Positions 42,355 to 49,950 of a stretch of 64,000 nt of DNA are shown piece after piece. The stretch lies in contig CAWCUF010000001.1 in NCBI GenBank assembly GCA_963798745.1, positions 372,001-436,000 on the forward strand, in the 5' to 3' direction. The position numbers and the translations under genes were made by a program. Source of the stretch: Prado023 sp963798745. Lineage in GTDB: Bacteria; Actinomycetota; Actinomycetes; S36-B12; CAIYMF01. How positions within the stretch are numbered: the first letter of the stretch is position 1; each line of letters opens with the position of its first letter. A model generated the notes under the pieces. It was given only the letters and a program-made list of their open reading frames with translations, did no database searches and had not been told where the DNA came from.

Positions 42355-42882
42355 TCAGAGGGCCCCACCGGCCGCAGCCGGGGCTGTGGGGTCCGCAGCC
42401 TCCCCGGCGCCGCTCTCGCGGGCCAGGTAGTCCTCGAGCAGCATCACGTTCTCACCGACCCGGGTGGCCACCTGCACCAGGGTCGCCATCGAGGAGACCT
42501 CCTCGACCTGCTCCTTGAGGAACCAGTGCATGAACTGCTCACCCAGGTAGTCGGTCTCCTTGCGGGCCAGGGCGATCAGGGCCTCGAACTGGGCGGTCAC
42601 CTGGCGCTCCTGGGCCAGTGCGAGCTCCAGGGGCTCGACCACGGACCCGAACTCGGTGCGCACAGTCGGGATGCCGGGGATGACGACCTCGGCCTCCCGG
42701 TCCATCAGGTACCGCACGATCATCATGGCGTGGTTGCGCTCCTCGACCGCCTGGGCGTAGAAGAGCCCGGCCAACTGCGGCAGCGCCTGCTGGTCGTACC
42801 AGACCGCGATGGCGACGTACTGCTGGGACGCGGTGAACTCGTGGCCGATCTGCTCGGTGAGCAGGTCGTGGACCGCACTCAT
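42355..42882 (-). CDS. Bacterial ferritin
   Basis: Non-haem ferritin (iron storage), 175 aa. The ferroxidase residues are visible in order: Glu in EQIGHEFTASQQYVAIA, ExxH in AVEERNHAMMIV, Glu in LALAQERQVTAQFEAL and the QVEEVSSM helix. No haem-binding Met of bacterioferritin type was identified, so the Ftn/BfrB group is favoured. The ATG at 42882 has GGGAGG upstream. The tail after LLEDYLARE is Ala/Gly-rich. Confidence 0.92.
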   Translation of the reverse strand: MSAVHDLLTEQIGHEFTASQQYVAIAVWYDQQALPQLAGLFYAQAVEERNHAMMIVRYLMDREAEVVIPGIPTVRTEFGSVVEPLELALAQERQVTAQFEALIALARKETDYLGEQFMHWFLKEQVEEVSSMATLVQVATRVGENVMLLEDYLARESGAGEAADPTAPAAAGGAL

Positions 42883-42996
42883 GGGACCTCCCGGGGACGA
42901 CGGCGATGGCGGACCCGGGGAAGCGTTGCGCCGACCCGGGTACGCATGCAGCCTACGACGCGCGGCACGGCTGGGCCTGACCGCGCCGCACCGCCA

Positions 42997-43022
42997 AGGG
43001 CCCCTCCGGGTGGAAGGGCCCT
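42997..43022 (-). terminator. Terminator hairpin after tRNA-Ser
   Basis: Arms AGGGCCCCTCC and GGAAGGGCCCT pair over 11 positions with one mismatch around a four-base loop, 8 nt past the tRNA 3' end. No T run. It resembles the hairpin after tRNA-Pro. Confidence 0.6.
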
Positions 43023-43030
43023 CGCAACGG

Positions 43031-43118
43031 CGGTGGCGGTGGGATTCGAACCCACGGTGGGCTACTAACCCACACACGATTTCGAGTCGTGCTCCTTTGG
43101 CCGCTCGGACACGCCACC
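43031..43118 (-). tRNA. tRNA-Ser (anticodon CGA)
   Basis: 88 nt on the minus strand: acceptor GGTGGCG with CGCCACC, anticodon loop CTCGAAA (CGA), a long variable arm (GTGGGTT...GCCCAC) as in class II tRNAs, T-arm GGTTCGAATCC and discriminator G. CCA is not encoded. Confidence 0.96.
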
Positions 43119-43164
43119 GCGCGAGATCCTACGCCTGCGGTGCTGCCGGGACGAAAATCGCTCG

Positions 43165-43178
43165 TAGCCTTGGAACCG
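43165..43178 (+). promoter_or_regulatory. Candidate leaderless promoter of the TrmH-family gene
   Basis: TAGCCT at 43165-43170 is followed by seven bases and the GTG start. There is no Shine-Dalgarno in the short space. Confidence 0.45.
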
Positions 43179-43801
43179 TGCCCGTCGGTCCGCATCCCCT
43201 GCCCTGGCCCGACGACCCTCGTCTGGATCCCCAGCTGCTGGCCATCGGGGACACCCGCAACGTCGTGGACCGGTACCGCTACTGGCGCCTCGCGGCGATC
43301 GTGGCTGACCTGGACACCCGGCGCAGCCCCCTGCACGTGGCCATCGAGAACCTCGAGCACGACCTGAACATCGGCTCGATCGTGCGGACCGCGAATGCGT
43401 TCAACGTGGCCGGCGTGCACATCGTGGGCCGGCGGCGGTGGAACCGTCGGGGGGCCATGGTCACCGACGCCTACCTCTCGGTGACCCACCATCCCGACCC
43501 GGCGGACCTGGTGGGCTGGGCCCGCGGGTCGGGCCTGCCGATCCTGGCCCTCGACAACATCCCGGGTGCGCTCGCGCTGGAGACCTACCGCATGCCTGTG
43601 GCCTGCGTCCTGCTGTTCGGCCAGGAGGGTCCGGGCCTGAGTCCCGCGGCACTCGCGGGCGCCGATGCGGTGCTCGGCATCACCCAGCACGGGTCGACCC
43701 GGTCGATGAACGTCGCCGCGGCCGCAGCGATCGCCATGCACGCATGGGCGGTCACGAATCCGTCGGCCGTGGGGCCGCCCGGGCCTAGCCCTGGCCGGTG
43801 A
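43178..43801 (+). CDS. TrmH/SpoU-family RNA 2'-O-methyltransferase
   Basis: SAM-dependent ribose methyltransferase, 207 aa. The three SPOUT motifs are present: NLEHDLNIGSIVRTANAF, VLLFGQEGPGLSPAAL and HGSTRSMNVAAAAAIAMH. The deep trefoil knot of this family binds SAM at the last two. The RNA target (tRNA or 23S rRNA) is not determined. It stands between tRNA-Ser on the opposite strand and pyrE. The GTG start follows a TAGCCT hexamer by 7 nt. Confidence 0.9.
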   Translation: MPVGPHPLPWPDDPRLDPQLLAIGDTRNVVDRYRYWRLAAIVADLDTRRSPLHVAIENLEHDLNIGSIVRTANAFNVAGVHIVGRRRWNRRGAMVTDAYLSVTHHPDPADLVGWARGSGLPILALDNIPGALALETYRMPVACVLLFGQEGPGLSPAALAGADAVLGITQHGSTRSMNVAAAAAIAMHAWAVTNPSAVGPPGPSPGR

Positions 43802-43921
43802 GCCTGCACCGGCCTGCTGCTGAGCGTTGCTGCGGTGGCCGGCAAGCTGACCGGCTACTGGATCGGGTACCGAGTCGGTCCGCCCCTGTTCCACCGGCCG
43901 TCGGATTGTCGTTGATCCCGG

Positions 43922-43950
43922 TCGCGATCGCGATCGCGATCGCGATCGAT
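43922..43950. repeat. GATCGC hexamer tandem repeat
   Basis: About four and a half copies of CGCGAT/GATCGC in series, giving overlapping GCGATCGC palindromes. It lies 45-85 bp upstream of the pyrE promoter -10. It is a possible site of length variation. Confidence 0.75.
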
Positions 43951-43993
43951 GCTGCGCCTCCGCAGGGAGTCCCGCTCGGAATCGACGAGCACC

Positions 43994-44007
43994 TAGGCTG
44001 TGGCCCG
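43994..44007 (+). promoter_or_regulatory. Candidate leaderless promoter of pyrE
   Basis: TAGGCT (43994-43999) precedes the GTG at 44007 by seven bases. No Shine-Dalgarno is present between them. Confidence 0.5.
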
Positions 44008-44546
44008 TGACGATGACTCGCAAGGCTCTGCTGGACCAGATCCGCACCAAGGCCGTCGTGCACGGCCGGGTCGTGCTCTCCTCCGGCCGGGAGGCCGCCT
44101 ACTACGTGGACCTGCGCCGGGTGACCCTGGACAGCGCGGCCGCCCCCCTGGTCGGTGAGGTCATGCTGGATCTGACCGAGGATCTGTCCTATGACGCGGT
44201 GGGCGGGCTCACCCTGGGCGCTGATCCGGTGGCCACGGCCATGCTGCACGCCGCCGCGGCCCGTGGGCGGGCACTGGACGCCTTCGTGGTGCGCAAGGAG
44301 GAGAAGGCGCACGGCCTGCAGCGCCGGATCGAGGGTCCAGACGTCGCGGGACGGCGGGTGCTGGCCGTGGAGGACACCTCCACCACCGGGGGATCGGTGC
44401 TCACCGCGGTGCAGGCCCTCCAGGCCGCCGGCGCGCAGGTCGTGGGTGTCGCGGTGATCGTCGAGCGAGGGGCGGCGGCCGCGATCGAGGCCACGGGGCT
44501 GCCCTACCTGGCGGCCTACCAACTCGCGGACCTCGGCTTGGACTGA
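44007..44546 (+). CDS. pyrE: Orotate phosphoribosyltransferase
   Basis: Fifth step of pyrimidine synthesis, making OMP from orotate and PRPP, 179 aa. The PRPP-binding loop is RRVLAVEDTSTTGGSVL. Other family features are SGREAAYYVDLRRVTL, GGLTLGADPVATAM and VRKEEKAHG. Size and motifs are typical of actinobacterial PyrE. The GTG start has a TAGGCT -10-like element 7 nt upstream. The following gene starts 4 bp after the stop. Confidence 0.94.
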   Translation: MTMTRKALLDQIRTKAVVHGRVVLSSGREAAYYVDLRRVTLDSAAAPLVGEVMLDLTEDLSYDAVGGLTLGADPVATAMLHAAAARGRALDAFVVRKEEKAHGLQRRIEGPDVAGRRVLAVEDTSTTGGSVLTAVQALQAAGAQVVGVAVIVERGAAAAIEATGLPYLAAYQLADLGLD

Positions 44547-44550
44547 GCCC

Positions 44551-45075
44551 GTGTCCAGGCTGACCGTCGTGCTCTGCCCGGCGCTGGACCCGGGGCCCGA
44601 GGCACCATGGCGCCCGCGGGTTGCCGCAGCGCTGACAGCCCAGGATGTGCCTGTGCTGGCACCCGAACGACTGGCCCGCGCGGCGGCCGACGGCCACGAC
44701 GAACGGCTGCGGATCGCATCGTGGGTCGCCGACCAGGCGGTCGCGATCACAGCGGCCAACAGGCCCGGACCGTTCCTGGTGGTCAGTTCCGGGACCGCCA
44801 ACCGGGCGGTCCCCGCGCTGGCCCTGTCCCAGCGGGCCTCCCGGCATCCGATCGTGGCCTACGTCATGGTCGATGGTCCGCTCCCGCGGCCTGGACGCGG
44901 CGGTGTCGACTGGCCCGATGCCCCGGTGCGCTACCTCGCGACGAGCACCGCTGACCCGCTGGAGACCGAGGAGTCGCTGGCCTCGGCGGGGCTGCGTGGC
45001 TGGTCGGTCGCGCGGGTTGATCCGGTGGCAGAGATCCTGGCGATCGCCGTCGGCTGGCCCGATGCCATGCCCTGA
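44551..45075 (+). CDS. Hypothetical protein downstream of pyrE
   Basis: A 174-residue protein I do not recognise with confidence. It has alternating strand/helix segments: LTVVLCPALD at the start, PFLVVSSGTANRAVPALAL in the middle (a strand-turn-helix a little like an alpha/beta-hydrolase elbow, VSSGTAN), and PIVAYVMVDGPLP. No triad was found. It has no membrane segment. The GTG start lies 4 bp after the pyrE stop, so it is probably translated by coupling. Confidence 0.65.
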   Translation: MSRLTVVLCPALDPGPEAPWRPRVAAALTAQDVPVLAPERLARAAADGHDERLRIASWVADQAVAITAANRPGPFLVVSSGTANRAVPALALSQRASRHPIVAYVMVDGPLPRPGRGGVDWPDAPVRYLATSTADPLETEESLASAGLRGWSVARVDPVAEILAIAVGWPDAMP

Positions 45076-45097
45076 ACGACTGGGGCACACTGGGGTC

Positions 45098-45871
45098 ATG
45101 CGTGCATTGATCACCGGGGCCACCTCCGGCATTGGGCTGGCGTTCGCCGAGGAACTCGCCGAACAGGGCGCGGACCTCGTACTGGTCGCCCGCACCACCG
45201 AACGCCTGGCCGACCTCGCGGCCAGACTCCATGGCGAGAGCGGCGTCACCGTCGAGGTGCTGGCCGCCGACCTGGCCGGCGACGCTGGCTGCGCCGCGGT
45301 CATGGACCGACTGGGGCGGGGGACCGAACCGGTCGACATCCTGGTCAACAACGCTGGTTTCGGGGTCAACCAGCCGTTCCTGGGGGGCAGCCTGGAGGCG
45401 CAGGAGCGGCTGCTCGACGTCCTCGTGCGCGCCACCCTGCGCCTGACCCACGCCGCACTGCCCGGAATGGTCGAGCGTGGCCGGGGGGCGGTCATCAATG
45501 TCTCCAGCGTGGCCGGCTGGACGTCGTTGGGCACCTATGCAGCGGCCAAGTCCTGGGTCACCGTCTTCACCGAGTCGCTGGGCGCTGAGCTGTCCGGGAC
45601 CGGGGTGTCGGCCACGGCCGTGTGCCCGGGCCTGACCCACACCGAGTTCCACGACCGGGCGCAGATGAACGTCTCCGCGCTGCCCTCCTGGGCCTGGCTC
45701 GACGCGCGCCGGGTCGCTCGGGAGGGCCTCGCCGCGGCCCGGGCAGGGCGCGCGATCAGCGTTCCATCCAAGCGCTACACCGCCTTGGCGCTGGCCGCCC
45801 AATACACTCCGCGACCCTTCATGCGCCAGGTCGGTCGGCTGATGCCGCGACCGCGTAGCACGGACACATGA
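45098..45871 (+). CDS. Short-chain dehydrogenase/reductase
   Basis: Classical SDR, 257 aa. NAD(P) binding is shown by ITGATSGIGLAFAEELAEQG, the NNAG motif by ILVNNAGFG, and the catalytic residues by NVSSVAGWTSLGTYAAAKSW (Ser, Tyr, Lys). Substrate unknown; the C-terminal RYTALALAAQYTPRPFM resembles the DltE/YqjQ-like branch. CACACT, six bases before the ATG, is a weak -10-like hexamer. Its stop overlaps the aminotransferase start (ATGA). Confidence 0.9.
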   Translation: MRALITGATSGIGLAFAEELAEQGADLVLVARTTERLADLAARLHGESGVTVEVLAADLAGDAGCAAVMDRLGRGTEPVDILVNNAGFGVNQPFLGGSLEAQERLLDVLVRATLRLTHAALPGMVERGRGAVINVSSVAGWTSLGTYAAAKSWVTVFTESLGAELSGTGVSATAVCPGLTHTEFHDRAQMNVSALPSWAWLDARRVAREGLAAARAGRAISVPSKRYTALALAAQYTPRPFMRQVGRLMPRPRSTDT

Positions 45872-47079
45872 CCGAGGACGTCACAGGGACACCGCCCTCA
45901 CGGGGTAGGTCGGCGACCCACCCACTGGTGGCCCGGATGCACCCTCATCGGCGGAGCATCTTCGGCGAGATGTCCGCGCTGGCCAGCGCGGTCGGCGCGA
46001 TCAACCTCGGGCAGGGATTCCCCGACACAGACGGCCCCACCCTGGTGCGGGACGCCGCAGTGCGGGCACTGCGCAGCGGCCTCGGCGCCCAGTACCCACC
46101 CGTGCACGGGATCCCCGAACTGCGCGCAGCCATCGCGACGCACCAATCGGACTGGTACGGACTGACCTGGGACCCCGACACCGACGTCGTGGTGACGACC
46201 GGGGCCTCCGAGGCGATCGTGGCCACCGTGCTGGCCGTCGTGGAGCCAGGCGACGAGGTGCTGGTGCTCGAACCCTGGTTCGACCTGTACGCGGCCGCCA
46301 TCGACCTGGCCGGCGGGGTGCGGGTTCCGGTGCCCCCTGTCCCAGGGACATTCCGTCCGGACCCGGGCGCTCTGCGCGCTCGGGTCACGCACCGCAGCAG
46401 GCTGCTGATCATCAACTCGCCACACAATCCCACCGGGTCCGTGTTCGCCGGAGCCGAACTGGCCGGCCTTGCCCGCGAGGCGATCGCGGCGGACCTCGTG
46501 GTCCTGGCCGACGAGGCCTACGAGCATCTCTGGTTCGACGAGCACCAGCACGTACCGATCGCGACGCTGCCGGGCATGGCCGAACGGACCATCACGGTCG
46601 GCTCCGCGGGCAAGAGCCTGTCCTTCACCGGCTGGAAGGTGGGCTGGGCCACCGGCCCCACGGACCTGATCGCCGCGGTCCGGGTCATCCGCCAGCACCT
46701 GAGCTACGTGTCCGGCGGTCCGTTCCAGTGGGCTGTCGCGCACGGACTGCGGGAGCTGCCCCGCGCGCACTGGGAGTCCTGCCGTACCGGCCTGGCCGGC
46801 CAGCGCGATCAGTTGAGCCACGGCCTGGCCTCGCTCGGCCTGCGCGTCCTGCCCAGTCAGGGCACGTACTTCCTGCTCACCGACGTGCGTGGGCTGGGCT
46901 ATGACAGCGGGGAGCAGTTCTGCCTGGAGCTTCCCAACCGCGCGGGGGTGGTAGCCATCCCGATCGCCCCGCTCTGCGATGACGTGTCCGTGGGACAGGC
47001 CTGGGTCAGATGGGCCTTCTGCAAGCGCCCCGAGGTGCTCGAGGAGGCGCTGGCCCGACTGCGCGTGGCATTCGTGTGA
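45868..47079 (+). CDS. Class I/II PLP aminotransferase (DapC/kynurenine-aminotransferase-like)
   Basis: A 403-residue fold-type I aminotransferase. It has NLGQGFPDTDGP, the PLP-phosphate region TTGASEAIVATVLAV, NSPHNPTGSVFAG, VVLADEAYEHLWF and the PLP Lys in VGSAGKSLSFTGWKVGW, then WAFCKRPEVLEEAL with the substrate Arg region. This subgroup includes actinobacterial DapC (N-succinyl-DAP aminotransferase) and methionine/kynurenine aminotransferases; sequence alone does not settle which. It is coupled with the SDR gene and convergent with pabA. Confidence 0.88.
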   Translation: MTEDVTGTPPSRGRSATHPLVARMHPHRRSIFGEMSALASAVGAINLGQGFPDTDGPTLVRDAAVRALRSGLGAQYPPVHGIPELRAAIATHQSDWYGLTWDPDTDVVVTTGASEAIVATVLAVVEPGDEVLVLEPWFDLYAAAIDLAGGVRVPVPPVPGTFRPDPGALRARVTHRSRLLIINSPHNPTGSVFAGAELAGLAREAIAADLVVLADEAYEHLWFDEHQHVPIATLPGMAERTITVGSAGKSLSFTGWKVGWATGPTDLIAAVRVIRQHLSYVSGGPFQWAVAHGLRELPRAHWESCRTGLAGQRDQLSHGLASLGLRVLPSQGTYFLLTDVRGLGYDSGEQFCLELPNRAGVVAIPIAPLCDDVSVGQAWVRWAFCKRPEVLEEALARLRVAFV

Positions 47080-47109
47080 CCACCGACACGCCAAAGGGAT
47101 GCGCAGCCT

Positions 47110-47748
47110 TCAGGCGGGCATCCCGGAGCCGGCGACCACGGGGCTGAGCCCCGCAGCACGCGCCACGGCACCGGCATCACCGCAGCGCACCAGCCAGTTG
47201 GCCAGCATGAGGTGCCCGCTCTCGGTGAGGACCGACTCCGGGTGGAACTGGACACCCTCGATGTCCAGCTCCCGATGGCGCAGCGCCATCACCACCCCGC
47301 TGTCGGTCCAGCCGGTGATCTCCAACTCGTCGCCGACCGAATCGCGCTCCACGGCCAGGGAGTGGTACCGGGTGGCCCGGAACGGCTGCGGAAGGCCGGC
47401 CAGGACACCGCCGCCGGTGTGCTGGACCATCGAGGTCTTGCCGTGCAGCAACTCGGGTGCCCGTGAGACCACCCCACCGAACACCGCCCCGATGGCCTGG
47501 TGTCCCAGGCACACCCCGAACACCGGGATGCGACCGGCGCACGCGGAGACCATCTGCATGCTCACGCCCGCATCATGGGGGTCCCCGGGTCCCGGCGAGA
47601 GCAGCACCCCGTCGAACTCCAGGGCATACCCGACGCTCACCTCGTCGTTGCGGGCCACCTCGACCTCGGCCGAGAGCTGGGCCAGGTACTGGGCGATGTT
47701 GAACACGAACGAGTCGTAGTTGTCGACGATCAGGATGCGGGCAGTCAC
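47110..47748 (-). CDS. pabA: Glutamine amidotransferase, aminodeoxychorismate/anthranilate synthase component II
   Basis: Supplies ammonia for p-aminobenzoate (folate) or anthranilate synthesis, 212 aa. It begins ILIVDNYDSFVFNIAQYL. The oxyanion LSPGPGDP, the nucleophile GVCLGHQAIGAVFG (Cys) and the His-Glu of VQFHPESVLTESG complete the class I triad. It has no fused component I. The location near the origin beside DUF881 and sortase matches the mycobacterial trpG/pabA gene; no trp genes are nearby, so the folate role is favoured. GTG 47748 fits a promoter six bases upstream. Confidence 0.92.
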   Translation of the reverse strand: MTARILIVDNYDSFVFNIAQYLAQLSAEVEVARNDEVSVGYALEFDGVLLSPGPGDPHDAGVSMQMVSACAGRIPVFGVCLGHQAIGAVFGGVVSRAPELLHGKTSMVQHTGGGVLAGLPQPFRATRYHSLAVERDSVGDELEITGWTDSGVVMALRHRELDIEGVQFHPESVLTESGHLMLANWLVRCGDAGAVARAAGLSPVVAGSGMPA

Positions 47749-47778
47749 GAGGCCATTGTCGCGGGTACCGTAGGCAGG
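47748..47778. promoter_or_regulatory. Compact divergent leaderless promoters, pabA and DUF881 gene
   Basis: The two GTG starts are at 47748 (minus) and 47778 (plus). GACAAT (minus, 47760-47755) is six bases before the pabA start, and TACCGT (47766-47771) six bases before the DUF881 start. The -10 elements are only five base pairs apart, so the -35 regions must lie over the other gene's beginning. Confidence 0.5.
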
Positions 47779-48611
47779 TGCACACCACCTCGACCGAGCC
47801 GACCGCTGACCCCACGGGTTCGCCGTCGCCGCGGCCCGGTGCGCCACGACGTGGAGTCGCTGTCCGGGAGCGGATCGGCCACCTGCGACCTCGCCGGGTG
47901 CGCTGGCCGGACCTGGTGGCCGGCGCGATGTTCGCCATCGCGGGCTCGCTGTTCATCGCCAGCGCTACGGCCGCCCGCGACGGCAGTATCCGGGTCGATG
48001 GCACCGGTGGGCTCACCGGTGCCATCTCGGCACGCTCAGAGGCGAACGGTGACCTGCAATCGCAGGTCGACGTGCTGACCGCGCGACTGACGACTCTGCA
48101 GGCCGAGGCCAGCCCCGACCTGGCCATCAACGGCCAGAACCAGCGGATTGCCGAACTGTCCCCGGCAGTCGGCCTGACCGAGGTCCGCGGACCGGGGGTG
48201 ACCATCACGCTCGACGATGCCACCCCACCGGACCCGATGCCCCCGGAGATGACCGGCGATGACTACATCGTCCACCAGCAGGACGTGCAGGGCGTGGTCA
48301 ACGCCCTCTGGCGCGGCGGCGCGTCCGGGGTCACTGTCATGGGTCAACGGCTGGTCAACTCCAGCGCTGTGCGCTGCGTGGGCAACACCGTCATCCTGCA
48401 GGGCCGCGTGTACTCACCCCCCTTCCTGATCGAGGCCGTCGGCGCCGTGGACCGGTTGACGGCCGCCCTGGCCACCGACGATGCGGTGCAGTTCTTCCGG
48501 GAATGGGCGCAGGTCGTGGGCATGCGCTACGAGCAGACCGCGTCGCGGGCGATGGTCCTGCCGGCGTACACCGGGCCCCTGGTGATCTCTGAGGCGCAGG
48601 TGGTGCGTTGA
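47778..48611 (+). CDS. DUF881 family membrane-anchored protein
   Basis: A 277-residue DUF881 protein. After a Pro/Arg-rich cytoplasmic part, one membrane helix (WPDLVAGAMFAIAGSLFIAS) leads to an extracytoplasmic domain with a coiled-coil start (LQSQVDVLTARLTTLQAEA) and the signature GPGVTITLDDA, QDVQGVVNALWRGGASGVTVMGQR and CVGNTVILQGRVYSPPF. Neighbours are cell-surface or division genes (sortase, crgA); the family is linked to cell division regions but has no known activity. Its stop overlaps the sortase start. Confidence 0.85.
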   Translation: MHTTSTEPTADPTGSPSPRPGAPRRGVAVRERIGHLRPRRVRWPDLVAGAMFAIAGSLFIASATAARDGSIRVDGTGGLTGAISARSEANGDLQSQVDVLTARLTTLQAEASPDLAINGQNQRIAELSPAVGLTEVRGPGVTITLDDATPPDPMPPEMTGDDYIVHQQDVQGVVNALWRGGASGVTVMGQRLVNSSAVRCVGNTVILQGRVYSPPFLIEAVGAVDRLTAALATDDAVQFFREWAQVVGMRYEQTASRAMVLPAYTGPLVISEAQVVR

Positions 48612-49324
48612 CCGAGGTCGACGCACCCGCCCCGGTCACGGGCCGGCCCTCGCGCGGGTGGGCAGCCGTGGGGGTGGTCGGCGAGCTGCTGATCACCTTC
48701 GGCGTCCTCCTGCTGCTGTTCGTCGCCTACCAGCTCCTGTGGACGAACGTGACCGCCCAGCGCGCCGCCGACGCGGTGGCCACCGACCTGGCGGACTCCT
48801 GGGCGCGGCCACCGAGCACCCCGGTCGCCACCGAACCGGACCAGCCCGAGTTGGGCGATGCCTTCGCGCTGATGTTCATCCCACGGCTGCGCGACATGGT
48901 CTGGGGGCTGCCGGTGCTCGAGAGCGTGACCCCAGCCGACCTGGCGCGGGGGATCGGTCACTACCCCAGCAGCCAACTGCCCGGGGAGAAGGGCAACTTC
49001 GCCGTCGCCGGGCATCGGGCCACCAACGGCGAGCCGCTGCGCAACATCGACCTGCTGCAGGTGGGCGACCCGGTCTACGTCGAGACCCGGGACGCCTGGT
49101 ACGAGTACCGGCTCGAGCGTGACGCCATAGTCGCGCCCCAGGACAGCTGGGTCATCGAGCCGGTTCCCGGTGAGCCCGGGGCCACCCCCACCGAACGCCT
49201 GATCACAGTGACCACCTGCAACCCCCGATGGGCCAGCACCCAGCGCTGGATCTGGTGGGGTTCGCTGACGCAGCGCTACGACAAGGCTGACGGGGAGCTC
49301 CCGGCCGCGATGGAGGCGGGCTGA
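48608..49324 (+). CDS. srtE: Class E sortase
   Basis: Transpeptidase that links surface proteins to the cell wall, 238 aa. One N-terminal membrane helix (VVGELLITFGVLLLLFVAYQ) precedes the sortase barrel. Catalytic residues: His in FAVAGHRATNG, Cys in ITVTTCNPRWAS and Arg in STQRWIWWG. Class E enzymes of actinobacteria recognise LAxTG-type signals. The start is the TTG at 48608 inside the DUF881 stop (TTGA). No sortase substrate gene is in the window. Confidence 0.9.
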   Translation: MTEVDAPAPVTGRPSRGWAAVGVVGELLITFGVLLLLFVAYQLLWTNVTAQRAADAVATDLADSWARPPSTPVATEPDQPELGDAFALMFIPRLRDMVWGLPVLESVTPADLARGIGHYPSSQLPGEKGNFAVAGHRATNGEPLRNIDLLQVGDPVYVETRDAWYEYRLERDAIVAPQDSWVIEPVPGEPGATPTERLITVTTCNPRWASTQRWIWWGSLTQRYDKADGELPAAMEAG

Positions 49325-49530
49325 TGTACCCCTGGATCTGGAACCACCTGCCCGGGCCCCTGCTTGTGCGCGTCCTCATCTGCATGGCGGCCCTCAGCCT
49401 GCTGGTCGGGGTGCTGTTCACCCGGGTGTTCCCCTGGTTGGAACCCCGCCTGCCGTTCACGGAGGTGACCGTGGACGCTCAGTTGTCCACAGGGTTGTCC
49501 ACAGCTGGGGACAGGATTACACGACTGTGA
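49324..49530 (+). CDS. Small membrane protein after the sortase
   Basis: A 68-residue protein with one hydrophobic segment (LLVRVLICMAALSLLVGVLF) followed by RVFPWLEPRLPF, a pattern of small proteins placed after class E sortases in actinobacteria. Its ATG overlaps the sortase stop by one base (TGATG). Two perfect DnaA boxes fall inside its last codons (encoding QLSTGLSTA). The function is unknown. Confidence 0.75.
   Translation: MYPWIWNHLPGPLLVRVLICMAALSLLVGVLFTRVFPWLEPRLPFTEVTVDAQLSTGLSTAGDRITRL
49483..49503 (+). promoter_or_regulatory. Pair of perfect DnaA boxes outside oriC
   Basis: Two TTGTCCACA sites at 49483-49491 and 49495-49503 have the same orientation and a 12-bp period. A weaker inverted match, TGGGGACAG, lies at 49506-49514. 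The pair is about 11 kb from the dnaA-dnaN gap. It could titrate DnaA or mark a regulatory site. Confidence 0.6.
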
Positions 49531-49552
49531 TTCGGCTGCTCTGAGTCACCTC

Positions 49553-49644
49553 GGAACCCTGGTGATCACCCGGGATTGCGGGGGTTCCAGATGCCGTTGT
49601 GCCAGGCATCAACAGCGCGAACGTAGCTGAAGGCGAGTGTTGAT
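49553..49644. terminator. Convergent transcription-end region, sortase unit and crgA
   Basis: Two inverted repeats lie between the convergent genes: GGAACCC (49553-49559) with GGGTTCC (49582-49588), around a GGTGATCACC palindrome, and ATCAACA (49608-49614) with TGTTGAT (49638-49644). They probably end the two transcripts. The sequence here is visibly poorer in G+C than its neighbours. Confidence 0.4.
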
Positions 49645-49669
49645 CCTGATTTGGGGTGAAATGTCTGTC

Positions 49670-49921
49670 TCAACGCCACTTGGTCGACAAGCCGAATCCC
49701 ACCATGATCAGCCCGAAACCCACCACGATGTTCCAGTTCTCCAGCGGTCCCATCACCGGGTTGTCGGGCGCGATGTAGTACACAACGATCCACAGCAGCC
49801 CAAGCACGAAGCAGGTGAGCATCGTCGGCACCAGCCAGCGGGGCGAGACGGTCGGGCCGTCCTTCTTCGCGGCAGGTTCGGGGCGGGGCTTGGCGGACCC
49901 GCGGCCCTTGGACTCCGGCAT
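49670..49921 (-). CDS. crgA: Cell division protein CrgA
   Basis: An 83-residue membrane protein found only in actinobacteria. A charged Lys/Glu/Pro N-terminus (SKGRGSAKPRPEPAAKKDG) is followed by two helices, PTMLTCFVLGLLWIVVYYI and ENWNIVVGFGLIMVGFGLS, separated by APDNPVMGPL, the family signature. CrgA binds FtsZ, FtsI and other septal proteins and coordinates division with wall synthesis. It has its own start 30 bp after the rhomboid stop. Confidence 0.96.
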   Translation of the reverse strand: MPESKGRGSAKPRPEPAAKKDGPTVSPRWLVPTMLTCFVLGLLWIVVYYIAPDNPVMGPLENWNIVVGFGLIMVGFGLSTKWR

Positions 49922-49950
49922 GTGGCCTCCTGTCGCGACTGCCCGCCATG

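Noticed and set aside
43922..43950. HIP1-type genome-wide repeat
   Set aside because: The GCGATCGC copies are a single local hexamer array here; no similar array was noticed elsewhere in the window.
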